From NCBI RefSeq assembly GCF_009807005.1, contig NZ_WUBR01000001.1:248001-312000 (forward strand): a stretch of DNA of 64,000 nt, written 5' to 3'. The translations under genes and the position numbers were made by a program. Source of the DNA: Aurantiacibacter rhizosphaerae. GTDB lineage: Bacteria > Pseudomonadota > Alphaproteobacteria > Sphingomonadales > Sphingomonadaceae. Below the pieces are notes generated by a model. The model was given only the letters and a program-made list of their open reading frames with translations. It was not told the DNA's origin and made no database searches. How positions within the stretch are numbered: position 1 is the first letter of the stretch; every line of letters begins with the position of its first letter. This document shows positions 38,046 through 46,598 of the stretch, in pieces.

Positions 38046-40163
38046 ATGATCCGCAAGCTGCTAGTCACTTCGGCATCCGTATTCGGACTTGCCACCGCCG
38101 CACCCGCTATCGCTCAAGATGATACCGCGGCGCCGACCATGGATTTCGGCACCTGGGGTGTCGATCTTTCCCAGCTGGATCAGAATGTCGATCCGGGCGA
38201 TGATTTCAACGCCTACACCAATGCCAAGTGGGTGACGGCGAACGAAATTCCTGCCGACCTTCAGCGATATGGCGCCTTTGAAATGTTGCGTGAGGAATCG
38301 GTCCACGATGTCGAAACGCTCATGCGCGATCTGGTCGCTTCCAATCCCGCACCCGGCACCACCGCGCGCCGCATCGTGGATGCCTACAACTCCTACGTGG
38401 ACGTAGAAGCCATCGATGCCACCGGCCTGGCACCGGCGCAGCCATATTTGCAGGAAATCTTTTCCGCCCCCGATCTGGAAAGCCTGGTGCGGCTGTTCCC
38501 GCAGGCTCCCTACAGCAGCATCGTTTCGGCGGGCGTGGGCGTGGATGCGCGCAACCCTACCGAATATGTCGTCTCGCTGGGTTTTGACGGTATGGGCCTG
38601 CCCGACCGGGATTATTACCTCGTCGATTCAGAGAGCAATCTGAAAATTCGGGCCGCCTACAAGGATTACCTGACTTTCCTGATGGAAAAGGCGGGATATG
38701 CCGATGCGCGCGGAGCTGCCGAAGCTGTCTATGCCTTTGAGCATGACGTTGCAGAGCTGGAATGGGCACGCCAGATGTTCCGTATTCCGCAGCTGACCTA
38801 TAACGAGCTGTCGCCGCAGGAATTGACCCAACTGGCCGGTGATTTCCCGATTGCCGCACTGCTTGAAGAGGGGCATTTCTCCGATCAGACCCGCTTCCTC
38901 GCCCCGCAAATCCCGCCGACGCAGGAAGAAATCGACGCGCTTGGCCTGACGCCGGATCAGCTTGCCATGATCGGCGGCGGATTGCCGGCGATGATGCAAC
39001 TGGTGACGAAGACGCCGCTGGCGACGCTCAAGGCCTATATGGCGAAGAGCTTCCTGTCCGGTAACGCGCCCGTTCTTTCCAGCGAACTGGATAATGCCAA
39101 TTTCGATTTCTTCGGCCGCACAATCAGCGGGCGTGAGCAGCAGCAGGAACGCTGGAAGCGCGCTATCTCAGCTGTCGAAGGGCAATTGGGCGAACAGCTC
39201 GGCGCCCTTTACGTGGAGCGTTACTTCCCGCCTGAGAGCAAGGCGCGCATGGATTCTCTGGTTGCCAACCTGTCCCTTGCGATGGGCGTCGCACTCGATA
39301 ACAATGATTGGATGACGCCGGAAACCATTGCGCAGGCCCGCGCCAAGCTGGACGGCTTCGTGCCGATGATCGGCTATCCGGATGAGTTCGAGACTTATGA
39401 CGGCCTCGAAATCAGCGCCGACGATCCCCTGGCCAACCGCATCAATGCCGCGCGCTGGGCAATCCAGGACAGTCTGGATCACCTGGGGACCAAGGTCGAT
39501 CCCAGCGAATGGGGCATGCTGCCCCAGACGGTGAACGCCTATTATTCGCCGCTCACCAACCGCATCGTGTTCCCCGCCGCGATTCTGCAGCCGCCGTTCT
39601 TCAATGCCGAAGCGGACCCTGCCGTGAACTATGGCGGGATCGGCGCGGTAATCGGTCACGAAATCGGCCACGGTTATGACGATCAGGGATCTCAGTACGA
39701 TGCCACCGGAACGCTGCGCAACTGGTGGCAGGATTCCGATCGCGAAGGGTTCGAGAAATACACGGCCAGCATGGCGGAATATATCGAGTCCTATTGCCCG
39801 GTAGACAGCCCTGAAGGCCCGGTCTGCCTGCGCGGTGGCCAGTCCATGGGTGAAACGCTGGGCGATGTCGTGGGCTTGCAGATGGCCTATCGCGCCTATC
39901 GCATGTCCCTGAACGGCGAAGAGGCACCCGTGATCGATGGCCTGACCGGCGATCAGCGATTCTTTCTGGGCTTTGCGCAGGTATGGCGCGGGATGGAGCG
40001 TGAGGCCAGCCTGCGCAACCGCGTGATGACGGCAAACCACCCGCCGGGTGAATTCCGCCTCAACAACGCCGTGCGCCATCTGGATGCATGGTATGACGCG
40101 TTCGACGTCGGGCCGGACGATGCGCTGTACCTGCCGCCGGAGGAACGTATCTCCATCTGGTAG
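38046..40163 (+). CDS. M13 family zinc metallopeptidase, secreted
   Basis: 705 residues with a signal peptide (residues 1 to about 24, cut after AIA). The zinc site is HEIGH at 538-542 and the third ligand E603 with D607 (GETLGDVVG). The ADAYYNP-like segment is NAYYSPLTNRIVFPAAIL, and the end (PGEFRLNNAVRHLDAW) matches neprilysin-type substrate sites. It should degrade peptides in the periplasm. GAGGAA precedes the ATG. It is followed by a strong terminator. Confidence 0.96.
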   Translation: MIRKLLVTSASVFGLATAAPAIAQDDTAAPTMDFGTWGVDLSQLDQNVDPGDDFNAYTNAKWVTANEIPADLQRYGAFEMLREESVHDVETLMRDLVASNPAPGTTARRIVDAYNSYVDVEAIDATGLAPAQPYLQEIFSAPDLESLVRLFPQAPYSSIVSAGVGVDARNPTEYVVSLGFDGMGLPDRDYYLVDSESNLKIRAAYKDYLTFLMEKAGYADARGAAEAVYAFEHDVAELEWARQMFRIPQLTYNELSPQELTQLAGDFPIAALLEEGHFSDQTRFLAPQIPPTQEEIDALGLTPDQLAMIGGGLPAMMQLVTKTPLATLKAYMAKSFLSGNAPVLSSELDNANFDFFGRTISGREQQQERWKRAISAVEGQLGEQLGALYVERYFPPESKARMDSLVANLSLAMGVALDNNDWMTPETIAQARAKLDGFVPMIGYPDEFETYDGLEISADDPLANRINAARWAIQDSLDHLGTKVDPSEWGMLPQTVNAYYSPLTNRIVFPAAILQPPFFNAEADPAVNYGGIGAVIGHEIGHGYDDQGSQYDATGTLRNWWQDSDREGFEKYTASMAEYIESYCPVDSPEGPVCLRGGQSMGETLGDVVGLQMAYRAYRMSLNGEEAPVIDGLTGDQRFFLGFAQVWRGMEREASLRNRVMTANHPPGEFRLNNAVRHLDAWYDAFDVGPDDALYLPPEERISIW

Positions 40164-40190
40164 GCAGCCGAACGGATATTTGAACCATTG

Positions 40191-40223
40191 AACGGGGGCG
40201 AGGCTTGACTTCGCCCCCGTTTT
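40191..40223 (+). terminator. Intrinsic terminator after the M13 gene
   Basis: An 11-base arm ACGGGGGCGA-type sequence ending near 40201 pairs with TCGCCCCCGT (40211-40220), a loop of about 9 bases between them, and TTTT follows. It ends the M13 transcript before uppP. Confidence 0.85.
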
Positions 40224-40273
40224 GGTTGGAGGCGGGTACGCTCAAGACCTACAGCGACGGACCACACCCAGCG

Positions 40274-41119
40274 ATGACTTTCCTTGAAATGCTGATCCTT
40301 GCCATCGTGCAGGGGATCACCGAATTCCTGCCGATCTCGTCTTCCGGCCACCTGATCCTGGTGCCGATCTTCACCGGGGCGGACGATCAGGGCCCGATGA
40401 TAGACATCGCGGTGCACATCGGGTCCCTGCTGGCGATCATCGTCTATTTCTTCAAGGACGTGTGGGGCCTTGCCCGCGGCGGCTTTGCCACGGTTGGCAT
40501 CGGCCATGCGCCAGAGCAGAAGCGATTGTTCTGGTGGATCCTGCTGGGCACCATCCCTGCTGTGATCGTTGGCCTGTCCATCAAGCTGGGCGCGTTCAAT
40601 TCCGTGGCGCAGGACTGGTTCGGCCTCACCGTGATGAATGACGATCTGCTTGCATCCCTGCGCTTTACGGATCTGATCGCCTTCAACCTCATCGTTTATG
40701 GCATCTTGCTGGGCCTAGCCGACTATTTCGGCCGGGAAGACCGATCCTATGAAGATCTGACCTGGCGGGACGGCTTGCTGGTGGGCATGGCGCAGGCATT
40801 GGCGCTGATCCCCGGCACCAGCCGATCGGGCGTCACCATGACGGCGGCGCGTTTCCTCGGTTTTGGCCGGGTGGAGGCCGCGCGCTTTTCATTCCTCCTG
40901 TCGATCCCGGCGGTGGCCGGTGCAGGCATACTGATCGTGCCGGACCTGGTGGAAGCAGGCGGAGAGATGGTGCGGGAGGCGCTGATTACGGGCGTGCTCA
41001 CCTTCATCGCGGCGTTTGGCACCATGGCGTTCCTGATGAACTTCCTGAAGAAGGCATCGATGATGGTGTTCGTGATCTATCGAATCGCGATGGGCATCCT
41101 GCTGCTGTGGATGTTCTAA
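40274..41119 (+). CDS. uppP: Undecaprenyl-diphosphatase
   Basis: 281 residues with about eight membrane segments. The E-rich motif QGITEFLPISSSGHL is near the N-terminus and PGTSRSGVTMTAARFLG is in the second motif. It dephosphorylates undecaprenyl pyrophosphate to recycle the lipid carrier used for peptidoglycan and surface polysaccharides. I chose the ATG at 40274 (MTFLEML). It has its own promoter region after a terminator. Confidence 0.96.
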   Translation: MTFLEMLILAIVQGITEFLPISSSGHLILVPIFTGADDQGPMIDIAVHIGSLLAIIVYFFKDVWGLARGGFATVGIGHAPEQKRLFWWILLGTIPAVIVGLSIKLGAFNSVAQDWFGLTVMNDDLLASLRFTDLIAFNLIVYGILLGLADYFGREDRSYEDLTWRDGLLVGMAQALALIPGTSRSGVTMTAARFLGFGRVEAARFSFLLSIPAVAGAGILIVPDLVEAGGEMVREALITGVLTFIAAFGTMAFLMNFLKKASMMVFVIYRIAMGILLLWMF

Positions 41120-41268
41120 GCCTAGGGTTAACTCTTGGGTAACGATAAAAATCCTTCCGAATCAGCGGCATTTTACCCTTAATCCCTTGCGATCCGCCGC
41201 ATGAATTAACCTGTTCATGGAACAACCGCGCCGCCTGCCGAGTTATGTCGGGCAAGGAGGATTGTGAC

Positions 41269-41538
41269 GTGGGCCTTGTATTCTTGATCGTAGAGGGAGC
41301 CATTCTGGGATGGCTGGCTGCGTTCATCCTGCGCGCCGAATCCTCGCGAAGCCTGAAGATAAATATCGCCTCCGGCCTTATCGGAGCTTTACTGGCGGGG
41401 CTGGTTATCAGCCCTGCAATGTCTGCCGGAAATCTCGCTTCGGGAACTTATACGGTGGATGCGATGTTTATTTCCATGGCTGGCTCGCTGGCAGCGCTTT
41501 GCGTAGCGAATTTTCTGCGCTATCGGAAAGTCTTGTAA
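41269..41538 (+). CDS. GlsB/YeaQ/YmgE-like small membrane protein
   Basis: About 89 residues from the GTG at 41269, which has a strong AAGGAGG site 8-9 bases upstream; an in-frame ATG at 41245 is less well placed. The pattern (FLIVEGAILGWLAAFILRAE, then INIASGLIGALLAGLVISP) matches the transglycosylase-associated family of two- to three-segment membrane proteins induced by stress. The exact role is unknown. A TTAA-N7-GTAAC sequence at 41128-41143, upstream, resembles a CtrA box with one mismatch. Confidence 0.75.
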   Translation: MGLVFLIVEGAILGWLAAFILRAESSRSLKINIASGLIGALLAGLVISPAMSAGNLASGTYTVDAMFISMAGSLAALCVANFLRYRKVL

Positions 41539-41618
41539 GCGGGTCGCAAAGTTAATGAGGGCCATAAACAATGGGGAGCGGGCCCGCAGTATCGCTCCTG
41601 ATGAACAAGGAATTCCAA

Positions 41619-41864
41619 ATGAAGAAGATCGTAGCATTCGCCTCCGCCGCCGTACTCGGCCTCGGCCTCGCAGCATGCGACAGCGCTGCTGAAAACCAGG
41701 CTGAAGAGAACATCGAAGAGATGGAAGATGCACGTGACGCTGAAGTCAACCAGATGGAAGCTGACGGCGTGATCACCGACGAGCAGGCCGACGCAATGGA
41801 CGACCAGACCGACGCCATGGAAGAATCCATGGAAGAGCAGGCCGACAACATCGACGGCATGTAA
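41619..41864 (+). CDS. Small acidic lipoprotein
   Basis: 81 residues from the ATG at 41619, with AAGGA 7 bases upstream. The signal (KKIVAFASAAVLGLGLAAC) ends in a lipobox, so the cysteine should be lipidated. The mature part is almost only acidic residues, Ala, Met and Asn (EENIEEMEDARDAEVNQMEA). An alternative ATG at 41601 is in frame. Similar acidic lipoproteins lie at 43031 and 43270. The function is unknown. Confidence 0.75.
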   Translation: MKKIVAFASAAVLGLGLAACDSAAENQAEENIEEMEDARDAEVNQMEADGVITDEQADAMDDQTDAMEESMEEQADNIDGM

Positions 41865-41889
41865 TTTCGGTTTAACCGATTACGAAAAG

Positions 41890-41921
41890 CCGGCGCTGGA
41901 GCGATCCAGCGCCGGTTTTTT
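41890..41921 (+). terminator. Strong intrinsic terminator after the small lipoprotein
   Basis: A perfect 11-bp stem (CCGGCGCTGGA 41890-41900, TCCAGCGCCGG 41905-41915) with a GCGA tetraloop and six T. One of the clearest terminators in the window. Confidence 0.93.
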
Positions 41922-41978
41922 GTTGCCCTGCACAGATGTCAGATGACGCAGATGCGGGCAGCTCTGCCAAAAGCGAAG

Positions 41979-42953
41979 TTAGACAGGCTTCGCGCTTGAA
42001 CCCCTGCCGCCACGCAGGAAATACTCCTGTGAACCGCGATGCAACACGTTGTCGACATCGATCACGGCAGAATTGGCATAGGTAAAGCTGGCACCCAGGT
42101 TCTTGTACAACCTGTCAAAATCGCGCTCCACCGTCTGCCGATAGAGATCCTCGAAACTCTCGATCACGAAATAGGTCGGCTGCAGATCGTCGATCACGTA
42201 ATCCGTGCGCATTACCCGGTCGACATTCAGCATGATCCGGTTGGGGCTTTCCCCCTCCAGCGCGAAAATCGCCTCCGTCGGGCCGGACAGAATGCCTGCG
42301 CCATAGATGCGCGGCTCTCCCGCCTCCAGCATCAGGCCGAATTCCACGGTGTACCAATATAGCGAACCAAGCGCCTTCAGCCTGTTATAGCGCATGGCCT
42401 TCCACCCGGCGCGCCCGTATTCCTGCATGTAATCGGCAAATGTCGGATCGGTCAGCAGCGGCACGTGGCCGAACACATCGTGGAAGACATCGGGTTCCTG
42501 AATGTAATCGAATGTTTCGCGCGTGCGGATGAAGTTGCCCGCAGGAAAACGGCGATTGGCCAGATGCCAGAAGAACACGTGATCGGGGATCAGCATGGGC
42601 ACGGGCACCACGCTCCACCCGGTCATTCCACCCAGCTCTTCCGACAGGCGGCCAAAATCGGGGACGCCGCCCTTGCCCAGATCAAGCTTTTCGAGTCCTG
42701 CCAGCATGGCAGAGCACGCGCGGCCGGGCAGCACGCCCATCTGCCGGGCGAACAGATCGTCCCAGATGGCGTCATCCTCTGACGTATATTGCGTTTGCTG
42801 AGGCTCCAGCCAGTCCTCCCCGATATGGGGCGGGCGTTTCAGCGGGGCCGTGAACACGCCGGCGTCCACATCGGGCAGCGTGCTGAAATCTTCATCTTGG
42901 GCGGCGTGCTGTTTTACGGCCGCCTGCGGGGCCGGTTCGGCAAGGTCAGTCAT
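41979..42953 (-). CDS. phhA: Phenylalanine 4-monooxygenase
   Basis: A 324-residue iron- and pterin-dependent hydroxylase that turns phenylalanine into tyrosine. The iron ligands are H158 and H163 (DVFHDVFGHVPLL) and E204 (YWYTVEFGL). The motif RTRETFDYIQEPD is intact. There is no ACT regulatory domain, as in the bacterial type. I chose the ATG at 42953 (MTDLAEPAPQ). Three direct repeats of GCGCCAATC lie just upstream. The pterin partner gene phhB is not adjacent. Confidence 0.96.
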   Translation of the reverse strand: MTDLAEPAPQAAVKQHAAQDEDFSTLPDVDAGVFTAPLKRPPHIGEDWLEPQQTQYTSEDDAIWDDLFARQMGVLPGRACSAMLAGLEKLDLGKGGVPDFGRLSEELGGMTGWSVVPVPMLIPDHVFFWHLANRRFPAGNFIRTRETFDYIQEPDVFHDVFGHVPLLTDPTFADYMQEYGRAGWKAMRYNRLKALGSLYWYTVEFGLMLEAGEPRIYGAGILSGPTEAIFALEGESPNRIMLNVDRVMRTDYVIDDLQPTYFVIESFEDLYRQTVERDFDRLYKNLGASFTYANSAVIDVDNVLHRGSQEYFLRGGRGSSAKPV

Positions 42954-42983
42954 GTTGCAGATGATACCACATGCCGCGGCTCC

Positions 42984-43022
42984 GCGCCAATCAGACTTGC
43001 GCCAATCGGCCACGCGCCAATC
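42984..43022. repeat. Three GCGCCAATC direct repeats, 15-base period, upstream of phhA
   Basis: Exact copies at 42984-42992, 42999-43007 and 43014-43022, all in the 77-base gap between phhA and the lipoprotein gene. Two related copies of ATTGCCAATC occur at 43238-43247 and 43250-43259, inside the lipoprotein's N-terminus. The even spacing suggests a cooperative regulator site or a small repeat expansion. Confidence 0.7.
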
Positions 43023-43030
43023 GGATTGTC

Positions 43031-43273
43031 TTATGGCTGCGGCGTTTCGGTGGAGGCGGGCTGAGTCGATTGTGTCACCGGCTCGCGCGCGTCCAGCATC
43101 TGCGCCGCATCGTCCAGCGCAGCCTCTTCATCCTGTGCGGCCGGTGCGGGGCCGGACCCGGCATCGCCGCCGCATCCGGCGATGCATAGGAAAAAGGCCA
43201 GGCCCGCCAAGGCCCGGCCCTTTCCAGTTGGCGTGCAATTGCCAATCAGATTGCCAATCGCATTAAGGATCAC
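43031..43273 (-). CDS. Small acidic lipoprotein
   Basis: 80 residues from a GTG at 43273 that overlaps the stop of the next gene upstream (GTGA). The hydrophobic core ALAGLAFFLCIAGC ends in a lipobox, with a long N-terminal extension (MILNAIGNLIGNCTPTG) whose DNA holds two ATTGCCAATC copies. The mature part is acidic (DEEAALDDAAQMLD). An internal start could be used instead. The function is unknown. Confidence 0.6.
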   Translation of the reverse strand: MILNAIGNLIGNCTPTGKGRALAGLAFFLCIAGCGGDAGSGPAPAAQDEEAALDDAAQMLDAREPVTQSTQPASTETPQP

Positions 43274-43587
43274 TGCGCGTCCTGCGCAGCATCGGCCATT
43301 TCGTCCTGTGCAGCTTCGGCAGCGGCCAGGGCGTCGTCCACGGCGTTTTCGGCGGCATCGCCGGCGGCTTCTGCAGCAGCTTCGTTCTCGTCGATCTCGG
43401 CGTCGATCTCTGCACTTTCGTCCGTCATCGCGGCATCGTCGGCAACGGGATCGGGCACGCCGTCCATCGCATCATCAGCGGGCACTTCGACAGTGTCGGC
43501 CACGGCATCATCGGATGCATCCGTGGTGTCGCCGCAGGCGGACAGCGCCAGGATGGCGGTGCTGGCAATAAAAGCTAGTTTCTTCAT
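43270..43587 (-). CDS. Small acidic lipoprotein
   Basis: 105 residues from the ATG at 43587 (MKKLAFIAST). Its signal ends in the lipobox LALSAC. The mature part is strikingly acidic and alanine-rich (DDAVADTVEVPADDAMDG; AENAVDDALAAAEAAQDEM), mostly helical or disordered. It overlaps the next small lipoprotein gene by 4 bases, so the two are probably cotranscribed. The frame stays open far upstream in the opposite direction to recQ, but that part is antisense to recQ and not coding. Confidence 0.75.
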   Translation of the reverse strand: MKKLAFIASTAILALSACGDTTDASDDAVADTVEVPADDAMDGVPDPVADDAAMTDESAEIDAEIDENEAAAEAAGDAAENAVDDALAAAEAAQDEMADAAQDAQ

Positions 43588-43704
43588 GGCGCGAATGGCC
43601 CTCTCACTCCAGTTGATGGGAAAATCGCCAATAGCCCAGCCGCGCGCGCGTGGAAATGCCATATCCGACGGTAGCACCGCGGCTTGCGACCTGTCACAGC
43701 GGTG

Positions 43705-45492
43705 ATGATGCTCCAGACACTCGATCTTGCCCCGGCGCGCGATGAATTGCGCCGCCTGTTCGGCTTTCCCGATTTTCGCGGGAAGCAGGCAGAGGTGGTG
43801 GCGCGTGTGCTGAACGGCGAATCCACGCTGGCGGTGATGCCCACGGGCGCTGGCAAATCGCTGACCTATCAGCTGCCTGCCACCATGCTGGATGGCACCT
43901 GCGTGGTGATTTCGCCGCTGATCGCCCTGATGCATGACCAGCTGCGGGCCGCGCGCGCCAACGGCATCCGCGCCGCAACCCTCACCAGCGCCGATGCCGA
44001 CTGGCGCGAGACGATGGATGCCTTCCGCGCGGGCGAGCTGGACCTTCTGTATGTCGCGCCCGAACGCGCCAGCCAGCCCGCCTTCCGCGATCTGCTGGGA
44101 TCGGCAAAGCTGGCGCTGTTCGCCGTGGACGAGGCGCATTGCGTATCCGAATGGGGGCATGATTTCCGCCCCGATTACCGCCAGCTTCGCCCGCTGATGG
44201 ATGCCTTTGCCCATGTGCCGCGCCTGGCGCTGACAGCAACGGCGGATGCGCACACCCGCACCGATATTCTCACCCAGCTGGGCATCCCTGCCGACGGGTT
44301 GATCGTGGCGGGCTTCGATCGGCCCAATATTCGCTACGCCATCAGGCCGCGCGATTCCCTGCCGCGCCAGCTGGAACGATTGTGCCAGGAACAGCCCGGC
44401 CCCGGCATCGTCTATGCCCCCACCCGCCGGAAGGTGGAGCAATTGGCGGAGCAGCTTGGCAAGGCGACGGGCCGCCCCGTGCTGCCCTATCATGCTGGCC
44501 TTGCGCCAGAGGTGCGCGCGGCCAATCAGGCGGCCTTTGTGTCTTCTGAAGACATGGTGATGGTGGCGACGATTGCGTTCGGCATGGGGATCGACAAGCC
44601 CGACGTGCGCTTCGTTGCCCATGCCGGCACGCCCAAATCGATAGAAGCCTATTACCAGGAAACAGGCCGCGCGGGCCGCGATGGCGATCCGGCAGTGGCG
44701 CTGATGCTGTGGGGGGCGGGCGATTTCGCACAGGCCCGCGCCCGCGTTTCCGAAGTGGAAGAATCGCGCCAGCAGGGGGAAAGGCAGCGGCTGGATGCGC
44801 TGGCGGGGCTGGTTGAAACCGCCGGATGCCGCCGCGCGGTGCTGCTGCGACATTTTGGCGAGGACCCGCCCGAAAACTGCGGCAATTGCGACAATTGCCT
44901 GGACCCGGCAGAGACGATCGACGTGACGCAGCTGGCGCAAAAGCTGCTGTCTGCGGTTTACCGCACGGGACAGAGCTTTGGCTTCGGCCACCTGCAAAAA
45001 GTGCTGACCGGCGTTGCTGACGAGCGGGTGCAGGCAAAGGGGCACGATCAGCTGTCCGTGTTCGGCATCGTGGAGGGGGAAGAGGCCGCGCTGCTGCAAC
45101 CCGTGGCCCGCGCCCTGCAGGTTCGCGGGCTGCTGACGCAGACGGAGCATGGCGGCCTGCAACTGGCGGGCAATGTGCGCGAGATCCTATCTGGCGAGGC
45201 GAGCATCGGCATCACGCGGCCCCCGCAGCGCAAGAAGGGCCGTTCCCGGCGCAACGATTCTACGCCCAATCCCACGGGCGATCCGCTGTTCGATGCGCTG
45301 CGCGCCCTGCGCCGCGATCTGGCGGTGGAGGCGGGCGTGCCGCCCTATGTGGTGTTCCACGATGCCGTGCTGCGCGCGATGGCGGCAGACAGGCCTGCCA
45401 ACCTGTCCGAAATGTCCCAGATTCCGGGCGTGGGGGCAAAGAAGCTGGAGGCCTATGGCGCCGCCTTTCTGAAAGCCATTGCCGCCAACTGA
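43705..45492 (+). CDS. recQ: ATP-dependent DNA helicase RecQ
   Basis: 595 residues from the ATG at 43705. Walker A is MPTGAGK at residues 45-51, DEAH at 142-145, and motif VI is QETGRAGRDG. The zinc-binding segment CRRAVLL ... CGNCDNCLD and the winged helix follow, and an HRDC domain lies at the end (AVLRAMAADRPANLSEM, PGVGAKKLEAYG). It unwinds DNA in recombination and repair at stalled forks. The full three-domain layout is present. Confidence 0.96.
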   Translation: MMLQTLDLAPARDELRRLFGFPDFRGKQAEVVARVLNGESTLAVMPTGAGKSLTYQLPATMLDGTCVVISPLIALMHDQLRAARANGIRAATLTSADADWRETMDAFRAGELDLLYVAPERASQPAFRDLLGSAKLALFAVDEAHCVSEWGHDFRPDYRQLRPLMDAFAHVPRLALTATADAHTRTDILTQLGIPADGLIVAGFDRPNIRYAIRPRDSLPRQLERLCQEQPGPGIVYAPTRRKVEQLAEQLGKATGRPVLPYHAGLAPEVRAANQAAFVSSEDMVMVATIAFGMGIDKPDVRFVAHAGTPKSIEAYYQETGRAGRDGDPAVALMLWGAGDFAQARARVSEVEESRQQGERQRLDALAGLVETAGCRRAVLLRHFGEDPPENCGNCDNCLDPAETIDVTQLAQKLLSAVYRTGQSFGFGHLQKVLTGVADERVQAKGHDQLSVFGIVEGEEAALLQPVARALQVRGLLTQTEHGGLQLAGNVREILSGEASIGITRPPQRKKGRSRRNDSTPNPTGDPLFDALRALRRDLAVEAGVPPYVVFHDAVLRAMAADRPANLSEMSQIPGVGAKKLEAYGAAFLKAIAAN

Positions 45493-45542
45493 GATCAGCC
45501 GGCCTTACCGGCGATTAACCATTGTCCGCTACGCCTGCGGGC

Positions 45543-46532
45543 ATGATCAGCACCACCCTTCGCGCCGCCCCGCATCGCATTTCCCTGAAGGTGATCGGGG
45601 CCGTGGGCGCGATTGCCGTGGCTGCCATCCCGGCAGCGGCACTCCTCGCGCAGGATCGCGCCGCGGCCTTTACCGTGGTGGAAACCGGGCAGGGGTATGA
45701 TCGCCTGCAGGATGCCGTGGATGCCATCGGCAATGCGCGCGGCACCATCGCCATCGCTCCGGGCCGATACGAACAATGCGCGGTGCAGGAAGGCGGAGAC
45801 GTGTCCTTCTTCGCAACGCAGCCCGGTTCCGCCGTGTTCGACGGCGTAACCTGCGAAGGCAAGGCTGCGCTGGTGCTGCGCGGCCGCAGTGCGGAGGTTT
45901 CCGGCATCGTTTTCCAGAACATGCGCGTGCCCGATTACAACGGTTCGGGCATCCGGCTGGAGCAGGGCGACCTGACCGTTGCCGAAAGCTGGTTTCGCGA
46001 TAGCCAGCAGGGCATTCTGACGCATAACGACACCGGCAGCCAGTTGGTGATCGATCGCTCCACCTTCACGCGGCTGGGCACCTGTGAAGGGTCTGGCGGT
46101 TGTGCGCATTCCATCTACACCGGCGAATATGGCCAGGTCCGCATCACGCGCAGTCGGTTTGAGCAGGGGCGTGGCGGACATTATGTGAAGGCGCGCGCGG
46201 TTCGCGTCGATATCGCCTCCTCCAGCTTTGACGATGCTGCCGGGCGCGGCACAAACTACATGATAGATCTGCCGGGCGGCGCTTCGGGCCAGATCAGCAA
46301 CAACTGGTTCGTGCAGGGGCAGGACAAGGAAAACTACGCGGCCTTCATCGCCGTTGCCGCAGAAGGGCGCGCGCATGACAGCGCCAACCTCTCCGTGGTG
46401 GGCAATGATGCGCGCTTTGCCAGCGGAGTGGATCGGAATTCCATCTTCGTGGCAGACTGGTCCGGCGACATGGGCGGCGTTGGCGAAAACGCGCTGGATA
46501 GCCGGTTGACCCGGTACGAGGTTATCCGCTGA
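45543..46532 (+). CDS. Secreted right-handed beta-helix protein
   Basis: 329 residues from the ATG at 45543 (MISTTLRAA). A signal-like stretch (VIGAVGAIAVAAIPAAALLAQ) is near the N-terminus. The rest repeats short strand turns (VLRGRSAEVSGIVFQNMRV, LTVAESWFRDSQQGILTHN, VRITRSRFEQGRGGHYVKA), the pattern of parallel beta-helix proteins such as pectate-lyase or surface-repeat folds. No lyase catalytic residues are obvious, so it may bind or modify a polysaccharide rather than cut it. The substrate is unknown. Confidence 0.75.
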   Translation: MISTTLRAAPHRISLKVIGAVGAIAVAAIPAAALLAQDRAAAFTVVETGQGYDRLQDAVDAIGNARGTIAIAPGRYEQCAVQEGGDVSFFATQPGSAVFDGVTCEGKAALVLRGRSAEVSGIVFQNMRVPDYNGSGIRLEQGDLTVAESWFRDSQQGILTHNDTGSQLVIDRSTFTRLGTCEGSGGCAHSIYTGEYGQVRITRSRFEQGRGGHYVKARAVRVDIASSSFDDAAGRGTNYMIDLPGGASGQISNNWFVQGQDKENYAAFIAVAAEGRAHDSANLSVVGNDARFASGVDRNSIFVADWSGDMGGVGENALDSRLTRYEVIR

Positions 46533-46598
46533 CACCACTCGCCGGGTCGCTACCGATGTTCAGCCTCGCGAAAGCGCGGCTGGATGATACTCCATAAC

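Noticed and set aside
43588-45162. Long upstream extension of the minus-strand frame that ends in the small lipoprotein
   Set aside because: It is antisense to recQ, which has all helicase motifs. Only the last 105 codons have a lipobox signal peptide and a good start.
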